Positions 1 through 9,600 of a stretch of 64,000 nucleotides of DNA are shown piece by piece. The translations under genes and the position numbers were made by a program. The DNA is from Strix aluco (lineage: Eukaryota > Chordata > Aves > Strigiformes > Strigidae), in assembly GCF_031877795.1 (NCBI RefSeq), contig NC_133954.1:9453466-9517465 (forward strand). Direction: 5' to 3'. The notes beneath the pieces are model-generated. The model ran no database searches. It was given only the letters and a program-made list of their open reading frames with translations, and was not told the DNA's origin. Position 1 is the stretch's first letter. Every line of letters begins with the position of its first letter.

Positions 1-580
1 CCACGAACCCAAAGATTCTTTGAAAAAGGAGAGAGACTTATTCAGTTTGCATCCAGGAAGCCAAAGGATCCAAAGGATACGCTGAAACTAGCCCCAGCCA
101 CAAAGCAAAATCCCGGTTCCAGCAATTCCACCTTGGCCCGCTCCCCAATCACGTTTACTTGGAAGCGAAGCAGCCGGGAGGAGTGTTTCTGGCAAGGCCT
201 CCCAGCTGTGAAAAGCTTCTTGAACGCAAGGTAGAGCCAGATAGAAACTCGTCTCCTGAGCCCAGAGCAGGCGAGTCCCTGGGAAGGCTGATGGATTTGG
301 GTGGGGGCTTCCCACCGGAGGGGATGCGGGGAACGGGCCTTAGCCGAGCCTCTCATCAAACCCACAGAGCAAAACCCCCCGTAAAGCTTCACCCATCTGT
401 CCCACATCTCATCCTGCCACCACGTTAACTTTTCTTGCATCCCCTCTTTATTTTTAGGCTTCAATTCTTTGCGGCTCTGCAAAGCTTTGCAGGGCACCCG
501 CTGCAGAGGCGAGTCTGGGCCAAAGCAGCATCTCCCCGCTCCGCAGCTTGGGCTGCGGGAGCTCCCCGCGCGGGTCTTAC

Positions 581-607
581 CTCGAAGACTTGCAGTACTT
601 CTGCCAC
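581..607 (-). CDS. TNS4: TNS4 coding exon 11 (27-nt micro-exon, PTB)
   Basis: Only 27 nt lie between a CCTCAG acceptor and a GTAAGA donor, phase 2 in and out. It encodes WQKYCKSSR, equivalent to human WQKYCKPSW. The next exon, which should encode the FGFVAK-type strand and the C-terminus, is not found in 1-580, so that stretch is read as the 5' part of the following intron. Confidence 0.9.
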
Positions 608-3600
608 CTGAGGGAAGAACAGAATTGGATTTGCTCAAAGACTGGTATTTACCTCATTCTATCAGCTGCAAAGCCAAGGTTTATATTTAGCTAAACCCCA
701 GCACATTAAGCCTGGGGTAGGGGCTGCACAGCTGGGGTTTGGGATTTGAAGTGGTGGGGAAGCAGGAGCCCGCCCATAACTCACTTTCTGTTCTGAGGGT
801 CCGTCCCGCAAAACCTGATGGCAGCCAAGGGGTAGTGTCGCCTGAAAAACACCCTGGGGAGGGAGGAGGAGAGTGTGGCGTTAGAGGAGGGACGTTCCCG
901 GGCAGAGCTGGTGGCAGAAACAGGCGTTTGCAAATTCAAGCCCCACTCGAACTGTTGTGGCTGCTGGGGATGGGGGGGTCCCGCTCCCCGGGGCTGCCCC
1001 CGCACCGGCAGCTCTTGGGTTCAGCTCCCGTCTCCCCCCCTTGAGATGCTGCCACTGGCTTCAGCAGCGTCGTGCCCTGCGCTGTACCAGGAGGGGTCAA
1101 GCCCATCCCTGGATTACGACACGATCCGTCCCAGCAGGCCGGTTTTCCCTGACGCGCTGCAGATCAGCAGCGTTTCCCTGAGCTCTGCCCTGCTCCTCAC
1201 ACCGGCCCGTGGCCGCGGCACCAGCCCAGCAGCCCCGTCCTGACCCTCCCGGGTGGCTCTTACTTTCTCTGGACGTCCGTCAGCGTGACGCCCTGCTCGG
1301 TCACTCTGAAGTGCACGAGGGTGGGAGTGGGCAGTGTCTCCAGCTCGAAGGTGGAGGAGATGGCTTTCTGGATGGCCGGGGCTCCCGTGAGCGTCTCCAT
1401 GTTCACCGAGTTGAGGTACAAGACGTTGCACACTGCAGGGACAGCACAGAGCCCGGCTCAGCGCGGGCCGCGGCACGCCGGCGTCTCGTGGCGCGGAGCA
1501 CGTGCAGCGCCGAGCGCGGCGGGGCTGGGCCCGGGGCCGGGTCCCAGGCACCACCCTGCAGAACCGGACGCATGTACGTGGGTCAGATTTGTTTTGATGA
1601 AAATTAAAGATTGGGTGACTCAGAAACTCTTCACAAATTTATTTTGGTTTATTTTAATTCTCTGCACTAATTGTTTTAAAAGTCAAAGGATTTAATTTCC
1701 GGTTTCTAAATGTCACATTTGGAATTTTTTCTGTTTATTACATATTTCCTTTAATGAAAAGCAGAAATACCCCAAGCCGACTAACAGCTGAAGGCCAACC
1801 TAAAACATGACATTTCAGGCTGATCGAGCTGTTTAAAGGGCTGTTCTGGGTCAAACGAAACTTTTCAGCTTGCCAACTTATTTTTCAGAATTTCCACCAA
1901 AACAAAGCGGTTCCTGACTCCCCTGACTGCGCCGTGTGGTCTCCTGCCCATCGCTCTCTGCTCTCACCTGGAGCCCACCCACCACATCACCCAGGCTGGG
2001 GGCACCCGGGTGTGGGGGGGAAGCAAAGACCCTTCCCCGTCCTGCCGGGCAGTTTCCTTGTGTCTCCCGTAAGGTCCCTCAGCAATTTAAGGTCCCTCTC
2101 CTAGAAACTCCAGGTGTTCGTTACCCATCAGTTCAATATCGATCGAAGCCGCTCGGGAGAGAGGCTCAAAACCCAGGGGCTATTTAAGACTTTGGGTCTT
2201 TTGGGTCTTTTATCACCCTTGTGACCTCAAGAACTGTCTTTTCAAGCTTTCCTTCACCATCATGAGGACCAAAAGTCTCATTTCTTTAAAAATATCAGGT
2301 TCCCTTGCAGGTCCGTGATCTGAGGATGGGAAGAAAACCTGCGGGTACCTCCAGGCTGGGCTAAAGCCAGGAGGGGGCCGTTGCAGCGGCGCCGCAGCGG
2401 GGTGACCTGCTGCTGTGCACAGGGACAGCGCTGGCACCTCAGCTTCTGCTGCCAGCGCTGTCAGAACGGGAGGTGTGAGAAATAGAGCCTGGTCTTTGAT
2501 AGGGAAGGACTAAAACTCAAAGCACGGGTCCGTGCCCAGAGCTGGAGCTGCTGCCAGCTCGGCGGTCCCCCCGCGGGAGCAGCCTGCTCCTCTCCTCACC
2601 AGCAGTTCTCCTCAGCGGGGACAGCGCGGCTTCGGGGGCGCAGTCAGGGCTGTCTTCTCCGTCAGCAAGATCTGCACAAACGACAAGCAGCAGCACCGCC
2701 GCCGCAGGTCAGGCTGCGCTGGGTCACCACTTTGCCTTGGGTGGTGATTCCTTATCTCACACGAGGCCCAAAGACCCGGGACTTAAACGGCAGAGGTTTA
2801 GAGCAGCAATTAATTTAAGTGTCCTCCACCTCCCTCTCCTGGCTCTGCTCACCTCTGATCTCCCCACTCCTCCTTTCCCTGCCCACCCCAGCTCACCGCT
2901 GCTCTGCTGACCACCCTCCCTCCCCGGCAGAACCTCGGCACCACTGTCCTGCTCTCAAGTCAGCTCTGGCGGGTCCCTGCTCCGCGTCGGCCCCGCTGCA
3001 GCGGCCCCCGGGCAGCGCAGCCCCCTCCCCGCTGCAGGACCACCCCCACCTCCCCGCTCGGAGCGTCCCTCCTGCCCCGGCACCTACCCCGGGTGGGGAT
3101 GCTCAGCTTGCAGGGCAGTGCCAGCGCGGTGATGGAGTGCTGATACACGAAGGCAGAGAGGCTCCCTGCAACACAGAACGGCGGGTCGGGGGGGGCCTGG
3201 TGCCTCAAACCTCCCACCCCCACACCTTTGGCCCCGCAACAGCGTCCCGGGGAGCTCAGGAGGAGGAAAGGGGGAGGCTAAGATGGGCTATTTGGGGCCT
3301 CACGGTGACAAACGGGGGTTTTCCAGCCTCCACCCCATGTTCCTGTTTTGGAGACTACAACCACAGCCCCCCTGGCAGAGCAGCGCGGGCAGGGCGGGGG
3401 GCGGGAGGGGCCCGTGCCAGCGGGTGTGCAGCACGGTCACTGCAGAGCAGCCCCGGTCCCGGCTGCAGCTTCGAGGGGCTTCTGGAACCAGCTCCTGGGG
3501 CTGCCAGGGCTGCTGCGGGCGATGGCACCGTCCTTACCGAAATACAGCTCCTCGCTGGCTCCTTTCAAGTGCACCCCTTTGGCAGACGACTCGATGAGGA

Positions 3601-6600
3601 AGTGCCGGACGAGGTCACTGGTCTCGTCACCTGCAAGCGGGACTGAAACAGCGTCAGCACCGGCACGAGCACCGTTATCTCACCCCTGCCCACCCCTGCC
3701 CGTCCCTGCCCGCCCCGGGGCCCCATCCCAGGGCACCCACCAGAGCTTCTGCTCTGTGTGGCGAGCGTGGTGCCAGCCCCCATGCTGGGGTGGGATGGGC
3801 ACACACAGACCCCGCTGCCAGCATCCCTCACAAGCAGAGTCTGCGGCTCCTCGGCTTGTTTTAGTTTGCCTGGTTTCAGTTAAACCCTTGAAGCAAACCC
3901 CACCTTTCCGAGTGAGCCCCTGTACCTGTCTGGCTGCTGGATGGAGAGACGGGAACCTTCATTGCCAGCCCAAAAGACCCCCGGTACGACGTGCTGTCCC
4001 GCACAACGAACGTGCCTGGCTCCTTGTCCTTCAGCAGCTGGATTGCTGTCAAAGCACAGGCAGAGGCTCAGCCAAGCAAAACAGGTGGAACCTCCCCACA
4101 CTGCGTTTCGTGTCCGGCTGATGCTCTCGCGGGGAGTTGTTCCTTGGCAGCAGCGAGAAAAACGCAGGAGCGTTTGCTAAGGACACGCACGTCCCTCGTG
4201 CGGGTACCGGCTGCGGTGGCCCTGCAGACTGAGGGGCCCGTGGGTCCCTGCGGTCCCCAGGACAGAGCCAGCCCTGCCCGGGCCGTGCTGAGCAGCCGCA
4301 CAGTCAGAGGCAGGAGGAGCTTTGCTGGACTTGAGCGGGGGACAGAGGGGCTGTGGCACAGCCTGTGGTTCTGAGCCTTCCCCCTAGACCTGTGAGGGGC
4401 TCTCTGCGCCTGGCAGCCCCCAGTATGCTAGTATGCTTTGAATTGCCATCATCGAGTCCCCCCAGGACCTCAGCACGGGCAAGAGCTGGACTGAGGTGCT
4501 GCGAGGAAGCAAACTCCAGCCTGGAAACAAGTCTGAGCAGCAGATGGGGTTACCCCAGCAGAGACAGTCCCTGCCTTACCTTGGTCCCGGGTTATGCTCG
4601 GCTTGAACCAGTACTTCGATGTGTCCATCACAAACTTCATGGTGGGCTGCCCAGCCCTGAGGGGACCTGCAAGAGACCTTATGGCGTCAAGGCCGGCAGG
4701 GGACCTGGAAGACCTTCACAGCAGACATCACTGAGCAGGCCACAGTCCTAGCAAAGAGATTTCTCTTTCAGGCTGGCCAGGGTTTTTTTTTCAGTCCTTT
4801 TGAACAGAGCTTCCTCCCTGCTCCTCAGAATAATTCATTCTCCATGTAATTATCTCTCTTGGCAGGCTGCGGTGGAGCGCAGAGGCAGCACGTGGAATCC
4901 CCCGGCAGTGCCAGTCTGCCCAACCCTGCACAAGTCCACCAGACCATGGGGATTTACACCAGCTGAGGATCTGACCCACAAAGCCCTCCTGCTATTCCCA
5001 TAAGAATCCCAATTAAAACCCTCTGCCCCGAGAGCTGCCTCTGCTAATCTCCTCCAGAGAACAACAGCCCCATTGTTTACCCTTGAATGAGGGACCTTAT
5101 AAACTCTGGTACCTTTAGACGTCCTCCGGAGCAAACTGGAACCCTGACCCCTCCTCCCCACCCGTTCTGTGTCCACAAACAAGCATGAAACGACAGAACG
5201 ATGGTTCTTGTTCTCAGGTACTCTAAATACGTGTATCTGCATCTCCCTGAGGGGCCCGGAGCGTTTCTGCCTGCTGAGCAGGTGTCCCAGGACCCCGGTG
5301 GGCGAAACGCCGTGGCCAGAGCAGGGCCATCGGCAACGGGCTGGAGCCCACCGCGAGCCCCGCAACCCTGAGGGGATACAGCGAGGATTTCTGGCTCCAG
5401 CAAGGACCTCCTGTCCCTCACGCCTGTAACCCGCAGATAAACCAGAGTAAAGGGCTGTTTGCTCTCCCCTTCCGGGCAGCTGTTGGGGTCTACAGCTCCT
5501 TCCCCCCAAGCCCGGCCCTGCAGCAGGGAGGTGACTTACTGTCCGAGAGGCAGGAGAGCGCCGGTGCCGACAGCGCGTTGTTCAGGCCACCGAGCCTCGA
5601 GGCCGGGCTGCAGCTGGGAAGGGGGGTCTGTGTGACAGAGGTGGGGGGCACTTTGGCCAGCCCGGAAGACACATCTCCTTGTTCCAGGCACCCGTTGACC
5701 AGCAGCACAGGGATGTCGGCTGCGGAGTTGAGGATGGAGGGGGGGCAGCTGCTGGCCTGGCCCTTCTGGGATGGTGAGGTGTTGGCTTTGGCGGGGCAGC
5801 CTGCCCTGGGCTGGGGGGGACTCAGCCCAAAAGCTTCTCCAGAGTGAGACCTCGGGGAAGGTGGGCAGGGGCTGCCCAGGGGGCTGGCAGGGGATGGGCA
5901 GTCAGCAGAGCAGCAGGCAGCCGCGTGAGCATCCGCGTCGTCGGTGTGAAGCGAGTGGGTGCTGCTGCAAGAGGGAGACAGAGAGCAGGAGGGGATCAGG
6001 GGGGTTGTTTACCCGGGAGGTGAAGCACAGCCCACCCCAGAGACTGTGCCAGCCCCGCGGGGCATCGACTGCCAGCCTGGGGAAGGAGCTCTTGGACAGC
6101 GGGACTTGGGGTAACCGCCCTGTGCCCCTTCCATCCCCAGCATCAGCCCGAGATGGGGACCCAAGGTGACATTTACCTTCCAAGGATGTAACTGGTGTCC
6201 GAGCCGGGGCTCGTGGAGAGCAGGGAGACCCAGCTGCTCCTCTGCTGGGCCCTCACCATGTGCATGGGCTTCAGTAAATTGTCGAAGCCCGGGGAGGTGC
6301 CGAGGGCGCTGGGGCCGTAGGAGATGCTGTCTGCCCGGCACTGCGGGGGCACAGCGATGCACTCCGAGGCTTTGCTGCAGGGCGGGGAGGCAGCGCAGCT
6401 CAGGGCGCCTGGGCGGGGGCTCGGGGGTCCAGGAGGGCTCGAGAAAACCACGCTGCCACTGGTGCTGTAGTTGCCTCTGAGAAGCCCTTTTTGGGGCAGG
6501 AAGCCATTGCCCTGGGGTGACCTTGAGAACGGCGTGGCCGAAGGGCTGGGGGAGCCCTGCAGCAGCTCTGGACACGGGGCTCTGCCCGGCGTCATCTCTA

Positions 6601-9600
6601 TGTATTTAATGTCTGCAGGAGGAAAGAGCAGGACGTTACCGATGGAGCGTTCGAGGCGGGTTCGATAGCTAAGCTCTGCGGGGCACACGTGTCTCTGTTC
6701 TTTTGCTATCAATTTTGGCTCTGGTTTGGATGCCCTGCAGGGCTGCTGGGCCCAGGAGAGGACCCCCGGCTCTGCAGGGAGATCCCATGGCCCAACGCTG
6801 CCCTTCGTTAGACTCAATAAGGGCTGATTGCTCCACAGCCACCAAGCCAGTGACCCACGGCAGTGCTGGCGGGCTCCCAGGGAAGAGGAGTTACTCGCGG
6901 TCACGTCTGAGTGCACAGACCCCCCCGCCGGCATCGCAGCGCCGGTGCTTGCCGAGACCTGCGGCGAGCGGCGAGTGTTTCCTCCAGCAGCCGCTCTGTT
7001 TGTACCTGACTCAAGAGAAAAACATCTGGCTGCTCCCCCCGGGGATGACATCAGGCTCCGAGGGTGCCCACAGCCGCGTGGCCCTGCACACTCCCTGAGC
7101 TGGCTGGGGGGGCAGCACGGGGGACGGCACCCAGCCCCCAGGCACGGCCGGACATCCGCACCTCCGGCAACGCTCACACCACCTGCAACACCTGCAACAC
7201 CCGCTCTGTGGCTGCGGGCGGGAGGCAGAGGGAAGCCACGGGGGACACGGGCAGTTGCAAGGCCCCAGGTCAGCCACAGGACTGGCCACGCCAGCCACAA
7301 GCGCATGGCCCAGGGCAGGGACTGGCTGCTCTCCCTTCCCCTCTCCCACCCTGCACAAGCCTCTTTAGAGAAATAATTTCCAAGGCAGTTTCTGTGTCCG
7401 TGCCCTGCTCAGGGTTTCTCCCTGCTCTCCCTTTCACGCTTGGGGCAGGCAAGGCATCTCCTAACCCCTGTGCTTGACATTATTTATATGGTAACACATC
7501 ACTTGTTCCAAGACCTTCAGTGATCAAGGACAAGGGGGTGCCCGGCTCCCCAGGTGCCTGCTGCACGTCAGTCACTGCGTTCCTTGAACAAGGCCATAAA
7601 TTCTGGCTGAGCTAGAAGATGCCTTTTAACAAGAGACACTCAGACTTGATTTAAGGGCTCGCAGCAATGGCGAATCCATCACCTCCCCAGAGAAGCTGTT
7701 CCCGTGGTTAATCACCTCTGCTGGTAGGAGCCTGGGCTTCCTTTCTAGTCTGAACGTGCCCAGCTTTGTTTGCAGCTCCTGGTTCTCGCCCTGCCATGGA
7801 GTTCAGGAAAGTTCCCCTTCTGAAAGGTGTTTCTTGGAGAGAGAAAAACCTTTTTGCTGCAGCAATGAACAACTGCTCCTAACAGCCCTGGCTCCCCGGC
7901 TGTTGATGTGATGTGGCTCGGTCCTGCCCCGGGTCCTGCCGGTGAGGGCAGTCGGCCGGGGCAGAGCCGCTGGCTCCAGACTTGCCAAGCGCTGCAGACC
8001 CTGTTTACTGCAAAGAACAACCAGACCTCTGGGGCATAGAGCCTGACGAGCAGGAAAAGCACAAGTCTGTACAAAAGTTACTCTCTGAGCCCCTTCTCTG
8101 TGCCGATCCCAGCGCGGGACGGGATCGGCACGGCCAGCGGAGAGCCGCCGAGGAGGCGCCGGGTAAGCCAGAAGGGCTGGTCCCCAGCGGGGCCGCAGCT
8201 GGACCACGCACGGGAGGGAGCCAGAACCGCAGCCTTCCCCCTCCACACCCCGGCTGCCGCGGGCAGCCAGCGGCAGCTCCGCCAAAGCCTGTCCTCGGGA
8301 AGGCTCTGGGGCCACGTGGTGCTGGTATCAGCGTGCAAACCCTTACAGCAAGCTCTGGGCCAGATGCTTTTTGTCAATGTCTCTCTCAAAAGGGGAGAAG
8401 AAATGGGGATTTTAATTGCCCTTTAAAGAAAAAATAACCAAAAAGCATCTGCACACTGAGCTAACGAGGCCTTTTGCCTCTCTGCCTTTGCTCCTGCTTA
8501 TCAGGTGCGGTTAAACCTCAAATATTTGCTTAAGACCTTGGCAAGTTTTTCAGCATCAAGGAGCGGCAAAAGTGCCTCAAACACAGAGCCCAGCTGTCAT
8601 ACACGCTGAGACCCTCTCCTCTCCTCTCCTCTCCTCTCCTCTCCTCTCCTCTCCTCTCCTCTCCTCTCCTCTCCTCTCCTCTCCTCTCCTCTCCTCTCCT
8701 CTCCTCTCCTCTCCTCTCCTCTCCTCTCCTCTCCTCTCCTCTCCTCTCCTCTCCTCTCCTCTCCTCTCCTCTCCTCTCCTCTCCTCTCCTCTCCTCTCCT
8801 CTCCTCTCCTCTCCTCTCCTCTCCTCTCCTCTCCTCTCCTCTCCTCTCCTCTCCCATCAATGTGTCCCCTATTGCTGCAGCATCTGTCACATTAAATCCC
8901 CCCACGTGGTTTCCACCAGACACGAACGAGCCCCTCACACAGACTCTGGGCACATCAGTCTCCTGCCAGCCCTCACATCAGGTGACCAGCTCGCAGGGAG
9001 CTTACACCTCGGGCAAAAAGGAGGGGCATGGAAATTATCCAGAAAGCACAGCGAGGCCCTGTGCAGCCCTGCTCAGCGTGGCTGGGGAGGGAAGGGAGGC
9101 AGGAGCCCAACGGCAGCGGTGCCACGGGGCCGGCTGGTCGCACGGCTGGAGCAGGGGGAGGTGGGTGAGCAGGGATGCTGTGAGCAGTAGGAAGTTTGTG
9201 TGAAAAAGAAGAGCTGCTGAAAGAAAATGAAAGCTGAAGTGAGGCTTTTCCCACTGAATTCAGGGCCAGATTTCCAGATGTTCAGTTCCACACTTGGAGC
9301 CAGATTTTCAAAACCACCAGCACGAGCTACCTGCTGAGCTGCTCGGGACTCCAGCCCTCGAGCGATGCCTGAAGAGGCGGCATCTGAGCACTAGTCTGGG
9401 GAGCCAAGAGCTGAACTTGCACTTTGTCACGGTACTTTATCTGCAAGGCCACCCACCTCCATCCTAGCGGCTGCAGGGGCGCCGTCTGCTCCAGAACCGC
9501 CCGAGCCCTGCGTGCGCTCGCTCCGCTCCTGACTCGGGCTCAGCTGCTCCCCGGCTCGTGCGCCGGGACCCCCCAACCTGCCGGGCTGCAGCTCAGAGCA

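Noticed and set aside
1..580. Search for the last TNS4 exon, including a frame with GFCFVAGAS near 90-120
   Set aside because: The superficial FVA resemblance lacks the expected FGFVAK-Q...HLFAEYD pattern, and no acceptor in the right phase was found; the exon must be left of the window.
2819..3646. 275-codon plus-strand open frame
   Set aside because: It lies opposite TNS4 exons 6 and 7 and is explained as their antisense shadow plus GC-rich intron.
3348..4121. 257-codon plus-strand open frame
   Set aside because: It overlaps TNS4 exons 5 and 6 on the opposite strand; the conserved SH2 coding is on minus.
6613..7306. Upstream extension of the TNS4 exon 2 frame on minus
   Set aside because: It has no tensin similarity, a CTGCAG acceptor sits exactly where similarity begins, and phase to exon 1 requires that acceptor.
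8572..8953. Low-complexity LLSSP and EERRG frames on both strands
   Set aside because: They are pure translations of the CTCCT microsatellite.
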